A stretch of 59,046 nt of DNA from Eubacterium sp. MSJ-21 (GCF_018918185.1 NZ_JAHLPZ010000013.1:1-59046); one strand, 5' to 3'. Shown: positions 8,893 to 18,137, numbered from the stretch's first letter. Numbers and translations: made by a program. The notes: generated by a model from the letters alone, not told the origin.

Positions 8893-9912
8893 ATGTTGAA
8901 TTATAATATCGAGTACAAACTTGCAGATCTGAAAAGCAGTCTGGGGAAAGAGAATAACTTTCAATATTGCGCGGATCTCGAATTTACTGACGACAATCTG
9001 AAACAAATTTTCCAGGAATATTCCCAAAATATAGATGAAAAAAGCAGAGCTAAATTTGAATATCTGAGAGATAGTATGCCTTCTCTGACTGAGATGAAAT
9101 GTATTGTAAATGATATATTGGAATTCTACGATAAGCATTTCAGAGTATACACATCCGAACAGGAACATACAATTACACTTCGATTCTTCGTTCATGTTAA
9201 GTTTATTGGTGAAGACGGTGATGCATATGAAACAAGCATCCGGATCGGCTGTAAAAATTTTGCAGAATGTGGGAATACCAATGCAAATGTTGAGAAATTT
9301 CTCAATAATCTTTTTTATGAAAAAAGCGAATACTTTAAGAACCGCTTACGACTGACATTGGCACATGAACTTTTTCACGCTTTACATATGCGGCATTGTT
9401 CCACGATCAGGAAACCGTTTGGCAGTAATACATATGAAACTATACTGGATGAAATTTTTGCGGAATATTTTTCTTATGTTTATTTTGATGATTTTCTTAA
9501 AAGAACCGAAGACGATACTACAATGCAGAATATAAAACGTAACAATGTCATCGACTGGTACCGGGATGCACGATATTTTGGTGTGGGAAGAAAATATCTT
9601 TTTGAAGATTCTTACTCAGAAGCAGAAATTGAAGAAGATAAACAGGAATTTCAGCACCTAATGGCTGACAAATCTATTTGCCATATAGTTTCAAGAACGA
9701 ATTATCCCGTTTCTATAGCAGAATATGCGGCTGGATACATTTTGGTCTTCTATGGCAATAAATTTGAAGAGGGTAAGATTGGAAAACAAATGAAGTTATA
9801 TTCTGACTTGTATCAACAATATCTTACCGGAAATGCGAAGGCCGCTTTGTTAACGCTAATAACTGTAAAAAACAAGTATTATTACACATATAAATACAAT
9901 ACTCAGGAATAA
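8893..9912 (+). CDS. HExxH-motif metallopeptidase-like protein, cassette gene 1
   Basis: 339 residues from ATG 8893 (GGGGAG 5 bases upstream; an ATG directly before it is too close). No signal peptide or membrane segment, so it is cytoplasmic. The zinc motif HELFHALH starts at about residue 158, and DEIFAE at 186-191 offers a Glu as the third ligand, the arrangement of gluzincin-type and ImmA/IrrE (M78)-like peptidases. The rest is not recognisable; unlike ImmA/IrrE proteins it is long and lacks a helix-turn-helix domain. It ends 16 bases before the HD-domain gene and shares its promoter. A proteolytic role, perhaps cleaving a repressor or acting on the partner, is inference. Confidence 0.75.
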   Translation: MLNYNIEYKLADLKSSLGKENNFQYCADLEFTDDNLKQIFQEYSQNIDEKSRAKFEYLRDSMPSLTEMKCIVNDILEFYDKHFRVYTSEQEHTITLRFFVHVKFIGEDGDAYETSIRIGCKNFAECGNTNANVEKFLNNLFYEKSEYFKNRLRLTLAHELFHALHMRHCSTIRKPFGSNTYETILDEIFAEYFSYVYFDDFLKRTEDDTTMQNIKRNNVIDWYRDARYFGVGRKYLFEDSYSEAEIEEDKQEFQHLMADKSICHIVSRTNYPVSIAEYAAGYILVFYGNKFEEGKIGKQMKLYSDLYQQYLTGNAKAALLTLITVKNKYYYTYKYNTQE

Positions 9913-9928
9913 GTATAAGGAGGATGAC

Positions 9929-12019
9929 ATGGCAAAGGATAATATCATGGTTGGTGCACAGGAATATGAAGATTTTATGGATCGCTACGGAGTTGAGAAC
10001 CTGAAAACTCTCAATTCAGATGGTGTAGAGGTTCCTATTTCGGAGCTTGAAAAGAACGCTTTGGAATGTATTGTAAAGGCAGGTATGTTTGTTCCAAAGA
10101 AAGACCAATATATTGTGAATGAGAAACTGCATGCGATGTACTTTGCTATTCATCATTTCATGGAAACAGGAAATCATCTGGACGCATTTGACTTATATTG
10201 TGTTTATTCCGGTTCATTTCTGAATGATAAAGGCGATCAGCTTGAAAGTATGATGAATTTCGTTGCATCTTATGAAAATGGTGCTGCAAGACTGGTCCAG
10301 AGTCATAGAGATCATTATGTACATTCTGCTTATGTATTCATTTTGGGTCTGGCTCTTTTTAATACCCAGCCGGCATTTCGTGAGAGCTTTAACAAGACTT
10401 ATACAGCCAACTCTAAAAAAGAATATGAATGCTATTCAAAGTTTGTTGATCTGTGGGGCTTAACTGCATTATTCCACGATATTGGTTATCAGTATGAGAT
10501 TCCATTCAATCAGATCCGTGAAAATAATAAATTTGATTATATCGACATAAGTCTTAAGGACGGTGATTTTTATTCCAAGGGTAACCCGGCAGAAACCCGG
10601 TATGTATATTTACAATACAAAAATATGGACAAATATACCAATTTGGCAAGTATGTTCCGCGTGTATGGACAAACCTTGAAAAATAAGATGTTGTATTCCG
10701 ATGAGCATCTCGATAAATGCGCGAAGGCTTTGGTAGATGATACCTTTTTACCAAAAGATATCGAAGATGTTCTTGCTTATCATATCCAAAGAAAATTCAC
10801 CTCAAGAGATTATCTTGACCGGGAAAAGATTGCAGACACACTTCGTCAGAAGAATACGCCGACTGAAATGACACCTAACAAAGATAAGGGTGAAAACACC
10901 TATCAGGTATTTATGGATCATGCATACTATAGCGGAATTCGTCTGTTCAAGCAGATGATTTATATCTATGGATTGAAGTTCTGTACAAATACCTGCCGTC
11001 TGACAGAAGTTATGGATGCACTTACCGCCATTACCATGCATAACAAATTCTTCGAATTTGAATTGAGCAACAGAGTACATATGCAGATGGATGAACACCC
11101 ACTTGCATATCTGCTCATTCTGTGTGATGAATTGCAATGCTGGGATCGTACATCCTTTGGTAAGTCCTCTTTGAAGCAGTTCCATGCCCTTGATTGCGAG
11201 TTTGAATTCAGGGATAATGCAATTGCAGCAAATTACTGTTTTGATGAGAAAAATGATGCGATTTCATTTAAAAATGGCAGGATTGAATCTGTTGTTGCAG
11301 GTCCTTTGGAAAAGTTCCTTATAAACAACGGCAAGAAGGATAAGAATGGAAAAAAAATCAAACAATATATCGATACGCTTAATCCGGATGTTACAAAAGA
11401 CTGGGATGAAAACGACTGTACAACGTGGCATGTAGCATCCAGTGATTATCCAAAAGGAGATGACTGCAAGTTCCTGTTGTCCATTAACGACATCGTAGAT
11501 TGTACAGGTTCCCAGGGAAAAAGCATTGGTGTTTCTGTTAAAGCATCATTTAAGAAAGCCAGCAATAAGTATTGCAGGGAATATCTCACAACCATCAGCA
11601 TGGAAGATGTGTATAAGCTTGCAGAGAAATCATATGAACATTACTTTAAAGGAAATAAAGAAATTTCATCCTTTAAAGACTCCTCACGACTCATTCAGGA
11701 TAAGCTTCATGACATTATGATGATTAAATATGTCGGTGAAATGCTGAATGAAGTTCATTGCTTCGCATTGAAAGAACAAAAGGCATTTAACAGAATATTA
11801 CAATGGGACGATTTCACAGAAGCAGAAAAGAATCAAATGACTGAGGTTATGATAAAATACCAGAACAGATTTATGGCTGAGAATCGTATAGTGTTTGAAA
11901 ATTATAATGCCGATAATGTTGATTTCTTTGATTTTGCAAAAGAACACAGCAAAGAATGGCTGGAAAACCTTCTTAAAACACTTCTTAAGCATCCAGGAAT
12001 TGAAGTTTATAGAATTTAA
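9929..12019 (+). CDS. Large HD-domain protein, cassette gene 2
   Basis: 696 residues; AAGGAGG precedes the ATG by 6 bases. An HD-phosphohydrolase core covers roughly residues 120-410: DHYVHS with His129 and His132, FHDIGYQYE with the His183-Asp184 pair, and DELQCWDR (400-407), the final Asp motif usual in HD proteins. Such domains hydrolyse phosphomonoester or phosphodiester bonds of nucleotides, or dephosphorylate dNTPs. The C-terminal 280 residues match no family I know. No membrane segment is present. It forms a two-gene operon with the metallopeptidase and is closed by its own terminator. Bases look AT-richer than in map or tyrA, which fits acquisition by transfer. A defence role is possible but unproven. 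Confidence 0.78.
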   Translation: MAKDNIMVGAQEYEDFMDRYGVENLKTLNSDGVEVPISELEKNALECIVKAGMFVPKKDQYIVNEKLHAMYFAIHHFMETGNHLDAFDLYCVYSGSFLNDKGDQLESMMNFVASYENGAARLVQSHRDHYVHSAYVFILGLALFNTQPAFRESFNKTYTANSKKEYECYSKFVDLWGLTALFHDIGYQYEIPFNQIRENNKFDYIDISLKDGDFYSKGNPAETRYVYLQYKNMDKYTNLASMFRVYGQTLKNKMLYSDEHLDKCAKALVDDTFLPKDIEDVLAYHIQRKFTSRDYLDREKIADTLRQKNTPTEMTPNKDKGENTYQVFMDHAYYSGIRLFKQMIYIYGLKFCTNTCRLTEVMDALTAITMHNKFFEFELSNRVHMQMDEHPLAYLLILCDELQCWDRTSFGKSSLKQFHALDCEFEFRDNAIAANYCFDEKNDAISFKNGRIESVVAGPLEKFLINNGKKDKNGKKIKQYIDTLNPDVTKDWDENDCTTWHVASSDYPKGDDCKFLLSINDIVDCTGSQGKSIGVSVKASFKKASNKYCREYLTTISMEDVYKLAEKSYEHYFKGNKEISSFKDSSRLIQDKLHDIMMIKYVGEMLNEVHCFALKEQKAFNRILQWDDFTEAEKNQMTEVMIKYQNRFMAENRIVFENYNADNVDFFDFAKEHSKEWLENLLKTLLKHPGIEVYRI

Positions 12020-12033
12020 TTGAACCAATAATC

Positions 12034-12064
12034 AACCCCACTGGCTAAACCGGTGGGGTTTTGA
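12034..12064 (+). terminator. Terminator of the metallopeptidase/HD cassette
   Basis: An 11-bp stem AACCCCACTGG / CCGGTGGGGTT with one mismatch and a 5-base loop, followed by TTTT. It begins 15 bases after the HD gene stop. Confidence 0.88.
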
Positions 12065-12110
12065 TGTTGCCTCTATTTCACCCATACAACGGAACTCATA
12101 CTTCCACCAG

Positions 12111-12866
12111 TTAAAACGATTTGTCGATAAAAGGTAATCCCCGGTGGATATATGTGATGTCTTCCGCTTCATCGTAGGTAAAGGCGATGTTCACGTTTAC
12201 CTTATGGTCATTCTGGTAGACGTATTCCGGAACGTTGTCACTGTATCCATAGATGCATAAGGTATCCTGCAACTCGATTTCGTTGCGCTTCTTTGCATGC
12301 ATTGTCTCGAAAAAATCTGCCGTTGCTTTCTTCATTTCATCCTCTGTCATCCGCCCTTTTTCCTGACTGCACAGATAGAGATTACTGCTGCCGGAAAGCC
12401 CCAAATCTGCGTAGATCTGATCGAGTTGCTCCTTACACCGGTAGATATTTTCCGTCGACTGATTTTTGAGTGCAATCTCTGTCATCAGATAATTCTCCTG
12501 TGTGGTCGAGCCATCGGCGTTTGTCTGTTCCATCGAAATCAACCGGATGGTCGTGTCACCATTTTCTCCCTTTTTCACAAATGTTGTCGAGATATTTTCA
12601 CCCTCGATTCCTGCGATTATGTCATACCCCGATACGATTCCAAGCTTTTCCCCAACTCGTTGCAGGATTTTTTCCCTTGCAGCACCGGTCATCGGCTCAT
12701 CCCCATAATGTGCATAGAACTTTACCTCTGCTGCCGTTACATTTTCTACGCCATCGCTCATAACCTGCGTCACCATCTGGCTCTCCCGGTCAATCCGCTT
12801 CGTAATAAAGATTTGCAGCGCAACCGCTGCCCAGATAAGTACAACAATATATAACTTTTTTTTCAT
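12111..12866 (-). CDS. YwmB-like exported protein
   Basis: 251 residues from ATG 12866 (GGGGAAGGG 8 bases upstream; ATG 12872 is a close alternative). An N-terminal membrane segment (about residues 4-21, LYIVVLIWAAVALQIFI) is followed by an extracytoplasmic part with a two-lobed pattern: VTAAEVKFYAHYGDEPMT, and later ENYLMTEIALKN, LDQIYADLGLSG, then YGYSDNVPEYV. This fits the YwmB family (TATA-box-binding-like fold) of spore-forming Firmicutes, whose function is unknown. It is divergent from tyrA. Family membership is judged by eye. Confidence 0.62.
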   Translation of the reverse strand: MKKKLYIVVLIWAAVALQIFITKRIDRESQMVTQVMSDGVENVTAAEVKFYAHYGDEPMTGAAREKILQRVGEKLGIVSGYDIIAGIEGENISTTFVKKGENGDTTIRLISMEQTNADGSTTQENYLMTEIALKNQSTENIYRCKEQLDQIYADLGLSGSSNLYLCSQEKGRMTEDEMKKATADFFETMHAKKRNEIELQDTLCIYGYSDNVPEYVYQNDHKVNVNIAFTYDEAEDITYIHRGLPFIDKSF

Positions 12867-12976
12867 GTTCATAGCCCTTCCCCTTTTCAAGGTATTTCCG
12901 CGGTCCGGCATTTGCGCCAGCTGCGTACTAGAAGTGTTGCCACGTTTCACGAGCCTTATACATTTAAAATTTCCGC

Positions 12977-13005
12977 TTTACTTTATCGCGTTAAAGCATT
13001 ATACT
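12977..13005 (+). promoter_or_regulatory. Promoter of tyrA
   Basis: TTTACT (12977-12982) and TATACT (13000-13005) are 17 bases apart. Transcription would begin about 65 bases before the tyrA ATG. Confidence 0.5.
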
Positions 13006-13077
13006 ATTGTCGATGATTGAAGCTGTGCCAATCCTGTCAAATCAATTTGAATTACAGTCACAGCATGGAGGTATATT

Positions 13078-13923
13078 ATGACAATCGGAATTGTTGGACT
13101 TGGACTGATCGGTGGTTCGTTTGCAAAAGCATACAGTGACAACGACGAACACAAGGTTCTCGCCTATAACCGCAGCAAGGAAGTAATTCAGGCTGCGTAT
13201 AACGATAAAGCCATTGACGGCGAATTAAACGAAGGAAATATCAAAGACTGTGATCTGATTTTGCTCTGTCTGTATCCACAGCTTTGCATCGAGTATCTGA
13301 CGAAGATGGCTCCTTATATCCGCAAAGATACAATGGTCATCGACTGCTGTGGTACAAAGGAGCTGATCTGCGAATCCTGCTACCCAATCGCCAAGCAGTA
13401 TGGCTTTACTTTTATCGGCGGACACCCAATGGCAGGTCGTCATTTCTCTGGCTACGCATACAGCACGAAAACAATGTACAACGGCGCTTCTATGGTACTT
13501 GTACCGGAAGACCTGAACGATACGAAATCCATCGAGCGTGCGAAGAAACTGCTGTCTCCGATTCATTTCGGTAAATTCACGATCTGTGACGCAGACCGCC
13601 ACGACGCAATGATTGCATTTACATCCCAGATGGCACATGTCGTATCCAACGCCTATGTGAAAAGCCCAACCGCCAAAAATCATGATGGCTTCTCTGCCGG
13701 AAGCTACAAGGATCTGACACGTGTTGCCTGGTTAAATGAAACGATGTGGACGGAACTTTTCTTAGAGAACAAGAAGCATCTGATCAAAGAACTTGATTAT
13801 TTCATCACAGCCCTGCAGGAATACAAAACCGCGATGGAAAACGATGATGCAGAAACATTAAAAAAACTCCTTGCAGATGGTAAACACTGCAAGGAGGAAA
13901 TCGACGGAATTACAGGAGAATAA
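13078..13923 (+). CDS. tyrA: Prephenate dehydrogenase
   Basis: 281 residues. It oxidises and decarboxylates prephenate to 4-hydroxyphenylpyruvate with NAD, the step that commits to tyrosine. The Rossmann motif GLGLIGGSF lies at residues 7-15, and the substrate-side motif GGHPMAGRH is present, with the catalytic His in HPMAG. A helical dimerisation region follows (MAHVVSNAYV, GSYKDLTRVAWLNETMWTELF). There is no C-terminal ACT domain, so tyrosine feedback through ACT is not expected. GGAGGT precedes the ATG. Its stop abuts a convergent membrane gene. Confidence 0.95.
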   Translation: MTIGIVGLGLIGGSFAKAYSDNDEHKVLAYNRSKEVIQAAYNDKAIDGELNEGNIKDCDLILLCLYPQLCIEYLTKMAPYIRKDTMVIDCCGTKELICESCYPIAKQYGFTFIGGHPMAGRHFSGYAYSTKTMYNGASMVLVPEDLNDTKSIERAKKLLSPIHFGKFTICDADRHDAMIAFTSQMAHVVSNAYVKSPTAKNHDGFSAGSYKDLTRVAWLNETMWTELFLENKKHLIKELDYFITALQEYKTAMENDDAETLKKLLADGKHCKEEIDGITGE

Positions 13924-13924
13924 T

Positions 13925-14431
13925 TTACACACGATGGTTGGATACAAAACAACTGGCAATACCACTAACCAGACCGGCTGCGAGCAGATAAATACCTGCC
14001 TGAAAGCTCTTCCAGATTGTTACTCCAGACACAGCAGATCCGGATAAAGCCTGTGAAGAGATAAATCGCGCGAGCATCCCGGAAATCCAAGCTGTTACAT
14101 TTCCCATATCCACAAGTGCGACGATAACCATACTCACAACAATCATACAGGGTATCGCCTTGAGTGGCGGTATCCTGACAAAAGATAACACAAGCATCCC
14201 CACCGCGCCAATCAGGAGTCCAATCGGAATTCCACGCCACATGTCAGAAATCAATCCCACATTTTCACAGATCTTCATAATACTGTACCGGATCTGCACG
14301 CTTGCATGATATGCCGACAGATCAATGGCTGGTACAAACAGGCTTACAATCAGCAAGACCGCAGACAAAATACCAAGCAGCATACTCGCTGTTACAAATT
14401 GACTTTTTTCATTTCGATTCTGATTATCCAT
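13925..14431 (-). CDS. Four-helix membrane protein of unknown function
   Basis: 168 residues from ATG 14431, preceded by GGAAGCGG; the start overlaps the stop of the upstream gene by 8 bases. Four membrane segments are visible (about residues 16-34, 68-86, 91-111 and 141-160). It lacks the zinc ribbon of its two upstream neighbours but belongs to the same leftward operon. No family recognised. Confidence 0.75.
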   Translation of the reverse strand: MDNQNRNEKSQFVTASMLLGILSAVLLIVSLFVPAIDLSAYHASVQIRYSIMKICENVGLISDMWRGIPIGLLIGAVGMLVLSFVRIPPLKAIPCMIVVSMVIVALVDMGNVTAWISGMLARFISSQALSGSAVSGVTIWKSFQAGIYLLAAGLVSGIASCFVSNHRV

Positions 14432-15215
14432 TGTTCCGCTTCCGTTCCAAAAAATCTCCAACTGTTCCAAGTGTATAAAGCACAAGACCTCCTATATAAA
14501 AGACTGGTCCCAACCCTCTTCCAGCATCATAATTAGAAGATGTTCCTGCCGCTTTGACCAATTGAACATTATCTTTCAACAACTGCATCGACTGTGAATA
14601 TTGCTTATTGTTCACGATAATGATAAAAATCACGATCATAACTACAATTGGTGCAAACCGCATAATCGGATTTGTGGCGAATTTCCGCAGTCCCTTAATA
14701 TAATCAGAAGCAGAAAGCAGTAACATCCAAACACCGACTAAAATTGCTACAATACCGAGCACTAACACGATGGTTGCTCCCATAGCCAGAATACTTCCAT
14801 CCGCTTCCACCATAGAACTCTTCAGACCGATTTCAAACAAATCCGCTTTTCGTTTTACATCATAAACCTTCTCCCAGATCCAGTTCATAAATGGTGCCAG
14901 ATACAATAATATGGATCCAACAAATGCAAACAGCAGATTCATATCGGTACCAACAGACTGAACATATCCAACAATATCAATTATCTTTCCCGTATCAGCT
15001 TCTTTTCGACGATGTTTATTCTCCGGAACCGGTTTTACCGTACTTTTTGCGGCAAGCTTCGCCCGCTCTTTTTCCTTTGCTTTTTCTTCTTTCTCTGCTC
15101 TCTTGATATCCTCTTTGGATACCTTCAGGACAATCGGTTCTTCCAATGGTGCTCCGCAGGATTCACAATAAAGTGCCCCTTCCGGAATCTCTTTTCCACA
15201 TTCCTTACATACCAC
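14424..15215 (-). CDS. Zinc-ribbon multi-pass membrane protein
   Basis: 263 residues, starting with GTG 15215 after GGAGGG. The N-terminus is a zinc ribbon (CKECGKEIPEGALYCESCG, residues 3-21). A Lys/Glu-rich coiled linker follows (about residues 31-72), and then four membrane segments (about 96-114, 146-170, 190-205 and 236-254). The ribbon and linker probably face the cytoplasm. This layout (double CxxC, charged linker, membrane helices) is common in Firmicute membrane proteins of unknown role. Confidence 0.82.
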   Translation of the reverse strand: MVCKECGKEIPEGALYCESCGAPLEEPIVLKVSKEDIKRAEKEEKAKEKERAKLAAKSTVKPVPENKHRRKEADTGKIIDIVGYVQSVGTDMNLLFAFVGSILLYLAPFMNWIWEKVYDVKRKADLFEIGLKSSMVEADGSILAMGATIVLVLGIVAILVGVWMLLLSASDYIKGLRKFATNPIMRFAPIVVMIVIFIIIVNNKQYSQSMQLLKDNVQLVKAAGTSSNYDAGRGLGPVFYIGGLVLYTLGTVGDFLERKRNNG

Positions 15216-15247
15216 GTTCTATCACCCTCCAAACCATCATATACAAC

Positions 15248-15280
15248 GATGGCTGCCGAACCACACCGGCTCGACAGCCA
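15248..15280 (-). other. Stem-loop between two zinc-ribbon genes
   Basis: ATGGCTG / CAGCCAT arms with an inner CGA / TCG pairing. No T run follows on the minus strand, so it may be an RNA-processing or partial attenuation site rather than a full terminator. Confidence 0.45.
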
Positions 15281-15297
15281 TTCATCTTTCTTATGTA

Positions 15298-16215
15298 TTA
15301 CTTGCCAATTTTAATTCCAAGCTTGTCCAATACTCTTGGAGCTGCGGCAGCAATCACACCTAGGTATGCAAAAATCACGCCTGCTGAGATAGCCACCTTA
15401 ATACCATACTCCTTAAAGTTCACTGTTGTACCATCTGAATGTACATAACCGTGACGAATCGTTGCGATCAGTACAAACACAAAAATGACACCGAGAATAA
15501 TATACTCAAAGAATGGAATTGCCTGTAACTTTGCTTTCACATTTGCAATCTGTGGAACAGGAATAAAATCCGCAATCTCCCATGCGATCAATACTAAAGA
15601 GAGCAATAAAACAATAATAGCAATAAAGCGGTTGAAACCACCTGCCTTAAACAAATTCCAACGCTCTGTGACACCCCAATAAGTTGCATGTGCCCATGGA
15701 ATCAAGGTTGCAAGGAACAGGAAAAAAGCTCCTACCATTTTCAAAATATTCATAGGATTTTCTTTCACATATCCAAGATATCCATTCAACCCTGCACCAA
15801 ATGCTACTGCACCGTTACTTCTAGGCTGATAATAACCGCCTGTCGGCTGTTGTGGCTGCTGGTACCCCATCTGTGGCTGTACCGGCTGACCCATTGGCTG
15901 CTGATATCCCATCTGTGGCTGTACCGGCTGACCCATTGGCTGCTGGTATCCCATCTGTGGCTGTACTGGCTGACCCATTGGCTGCTGGTATCCCACCTGT
16001 GGCTGTACCGGCTGACCCATTGGCTGCTGGTATCCCATCTGTGGCTGTACCGGCTGACCCATTGGCTGCTGGTATCCCATCTGCGGCTGTACCGGCTGCT
16101 GTGACACCTCTGGCTGTACATTGTTTGCAGATTGCTCTGCCTGAACAGGAGCTCCACACATTGGACAATTTGTCTGTCCGGTTGGTATAATTGCTCCACA
16201 CATAGTACAATTCAT
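15298..16215 (-). CDS. Zinc-ribbon membrane protein with 14-residue Gln/Pro/Met repeats
   Basis: 305 residues; AGGAGGGAAG lies 6 bases before the ATG. The zinc ribbon CTMCG ... CPMCG spans residues 3-22. Next comes a low-complexity linker (about 35-125) of six units of the pattern [14 protein letters not shown]. The C-terminal half has four membrane segments (about 157-175, 193-212, 235-253 and 275-290) and ends in a Lys-rich tail. The linker resembles the flexible Q/P/M-rich arms of other DUF membrane proteins and is likely disordered. Function unknown. It is the first gene of the leftward group reaching 13925. Confidence 0.85.
   Translation of the reverse strand: MNCTMCGAIIPTGQTNCPMCGAPVQAEQSANNVQPEVSQQPVQPQMGYQQPMGQPVQPQMGYQQPMGQPVQPQVGYQQPMGQPVQPQMGYQQPMGQPVQPQMGYQQPMGQPVQPQMGYQQPQQPTGGYYQPRSNGAVAFGAGLNGYLGYVKENPMNILKMVGAFFLFLATLIPWAHATYWGVTERWNLFKAGGFNRFIAIIVLLLSLVLIAWEIADFIPVPQIANVKAKLQAIPFFEYIILGVIFVFVLIATIRHGYVHSDGTTVNFKEYGIKVAISAGVIFAYLGVIAAAAPRVLDKLGIKIGK
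15853..16101. repeat. 42-bp tandem repeat, about six copies, inside a gene
   Basis: Units begin at 15853, 15895, 15937, 15979, 16021 and 16063; the last is slightly shorter. Copies differ at only a few bases (for example ggtatc versus gatatc). The unit is a multiple of three, so copy number can change without breaking the frame. Confidence 0.95.
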
Positions 16216-16261
16216 AAATCTTCCCTCCTACATAAACCTCTTAATCTTTAATAAGATGTGA

Positions 16262-16309
16262 TAAAAAAATAATAGCATAAACCCCTTGTTCATTCAAGGA
16301 ATTTATGCT
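16262..16309 (-). terminator. Terminator after the histidine phosphatase gene
   Basis: Stem AGCATAAA / TTTATGCT with inner CCTTG / CAAGG pairing (16274-16309), followed on the minus strand by a T-rich run (seven consecutive T). It lies about 40 bases after the stop of the phosphatase gene. Confidence 0.85.
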
Positions 16310-16351
16310 GATTTATGACAAATTTGTTACGGTTTTTACAGATTCTTCTTT

Positions 16352-16882
16352 TTAAAGATCATATTGAAGGACTTTACAATTTCCAAGATTAAACTTGAAG
16401 AAATCCTCGTTATCCAGACTCTCAAAATATGAGTTAATCACCCGACACACTCCGCCATGACTGATTACCATAATCTTCTTATCTGCATATCGCTGTTTAA
16501 TGTCATCCAGGAAATTATACACACGCTGTACAACCTTCAGCAAAGACTCTCCTTCCGGATACTGATAACCAAACTGTACCCACTGTTCCATAAACCCCGG
16601 TGTTCCTTCATATGTACCATCGATAACTCCATAATCCCGCTCAGCCAGCCGTTCATCTACTTCCACCGGCACGCCAATCGCCGCACCGACAATATCTGCA
16701 GTTTCTTTCGCACGGATTAGCGGGGAAGAGATAATCAGATCCACATCCGTATCCTGCATACTCTGTGCCAGCTCATGTGCCTGCGAGACTCCCTTTTCTG
16801 TCAGTCGCACATTTGCCCTTCCGCAAATACGAACTTCTATATTATACTGCGTCTGTCCATGTCTTGTTACATATAATTTCAT
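16352..16882 (-). CDS. Histidine phosphatase family protein (phosphoglycerate mutase-like)
   Basis: 176 residues from ATG 16882, preceded by AGAGGG; the upstream in-frame ATG lacks a ribosome binding site. The phosphohistidine motif RHGQTQYN starts at residue 7, and the second His is in VISHGGVCRV near residue 147. DLIISSPLIRAKETA supplies the phosphate-binding Arg. This fits CobC/GpmB-like phosphatases. The substrate is not determined by sequence; the neighbours give no pathway clue. Confidence 0.88.
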   Translation of the reverse strand: MKLYVTRHGQTQYNIEVRICGRANVRLTEKGVSQAHELAQSMQDTDVDLIISSPLIRAKETADIVGAAIGVPVEVDERLAERDYGVIDGTYEGTPGFMEQWVQFGYQYPEGESLLKVVQRVYNFLDDIKQRYADKKIMVISHGGVCRVINSYFESLDNEDFFKFNLGNCKVLQYDL

Positions 16883-17018
16883 AGATACCCTCTTCGGAAT
16901 AATGCTATTCAAATAATCAATCCTTGTTATGATACCATAGGAACTTTCTTTTTTCAACAAAGCAGCCCACCAAAAAGGCTTTCCTAACTTATGAAAGATA
17001 TTTTTTTATTTTATTTCA

Positions 17019-18008
17019 TTATTTTTTGCAATATGCCGTTAAAACATCCATAAAATAATATTTCTCATTGGAAAATGGCCAGATAAGACCACTTCGATGT
17101 CGAACTGTCAGCATCCCTGCTTCCTGCGCCCGCATCAGCTGTAGTCCAAACTCTCTGCTGCCTGCTACCTGACAGGTAATCCCCTCTACATCTTTTGGGA
17201 ATGTATTTTCCGCTGTCTGTGCATCCAATATCTGTTCCCATTCCTCTGACCAGATCTGTGCATACCCTGCAAGCCGTTCTTCCCGTGCTGGCGGCGCAGC
17301 ATAAATCTCATTCGCTGTAAAAATTGCGGCTTTTGTCGTAGTCATAACCGCTTCCATCAATCGTCTTGCTGCCTGTACGTTCATCTCTTTCATTATAGCC
17401 ATAGTTCTTGGAAGATTATGCGGATTCTTCTGATAGCATTGTAACAAGCCTGCAAATCTCGCATTTAACTGACTGGCAAGTCCGCACACAACACTAAAAT
17501 CAAATGCTCCCTCAAATTCTGCAAGTTCCGGCTGCAGTTCTACGACGGATGTCAACACCTGTCGTAAATACTCCGATAAATGCAGATCATCCGCATCCGG
17601 AAGCAGTGTCTCAAAAAAACGTTCTTCTTCCTCATATATTTCCCAGAATCCAAGATCCACACACCTGCAGTGCTGTTTTGAAAATCCAAATCGCATCCTG
17701 GCACATTCTGCAGCATCTAAATCACGATCGATCAGCACAAACCTTACATATGGTGCAAGCATCTGCAAATCCAGATCATTGCATCGCCCGGCACCCCAAA
17801 TGGCAACCACAGGTCTTAACTCCAACGGTTCATCCACATGCATTGAAAAATCCTGATCCCTAAGCATTCCCTTCTCTGCCAGATGTGCACGACGATAATA
17901 ACTTTCGATACCATCCCATATGTATTCTGTTAATGCATGACGATATTCGTCCCATGCAGATTGCATCGGATCCGAGTTTTCTGTTTCAATCATCTTTTCA
18001 TAAATCAT
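17019..18008 (-). CDS. Class I SAM-dependent methyltransferase-like protein
   Basis: About 329 residues if ATG 18008 is used; the ribosome binding site is weak and an upstream in-frame start is possible. A Rossmann-like nucleotide-binding motif WGAGRCNDLDLQML lies near residue 65, followed by an acidic residue at the second strand end (FVLIDRD), which is how SAM methyltransferases bind the ribose. Helical segments of unknown role follow (VMTTTKAAIFTANEIYAA). No target is evident. tRNA-Lys is directly upstream on the same strand. Confidence 0.62.
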   Translation of the reverse strand: MIYEKMIETENSDPMQSAWDEYRHALTEYIWDGIESYYRRAHLAEKGMLRDQDFSMHVDEPLELRPVVAIWGAGRCNDLDLQMLAPYVRFVLIDRDLDAAECARMRFGFSKQHCRCVDLGFWEIYEEEERFFETLLPDADDLHLSEYLRQVLTSVVELQPELAEFEGAFDFSVVCGLASQLNARFAGLLQCYQKNPHNLPRTMAIMKEMNVQAARRLMEAVMTTTKAAIFTANEIYAAPPAREERLAGYAQIWSEEWEQILDAQTAENTFPKDVEGITCQVAGSREFGLQLMRAQEAGMLTVRHRSGLIWPFSNEKYYFMDVLTAYCKK

Positions 18009-18137
18009 CTTCTTCACGCTTTCTGAGCTTAACCTGTAAATTCTGCATGAATATCTGCATTTCATCTGTGCAAAACCCGAAATACAAAAAAAACACCGAC
18101 TCCGCAGCTTCTTCTGCAAAACCGATGCTTTTACGAG

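Noticed and set aside
8893-12019. A prophage or integrative element origin for the cassette.
   Set aside because: No integrase, transposase, phage gene or attachment-like duplication is visible around it; transfer is suggested only by composition and gene content.
15853-16101. A possible CRISPR array because of regular 42-bp repeats.
   Set aside because: The repeats are directly adjacent with no unique spacers and lie within a coding gene.
15804-16210. Several long open frames on both strands over the 42-bp repeat tract.
   Set aside because: The repeat is a multiple of three and free of stops in several frames, so these frames follow from the repeat. Only the zinc-ribbon gene has a ribosome binding site and a known domain.
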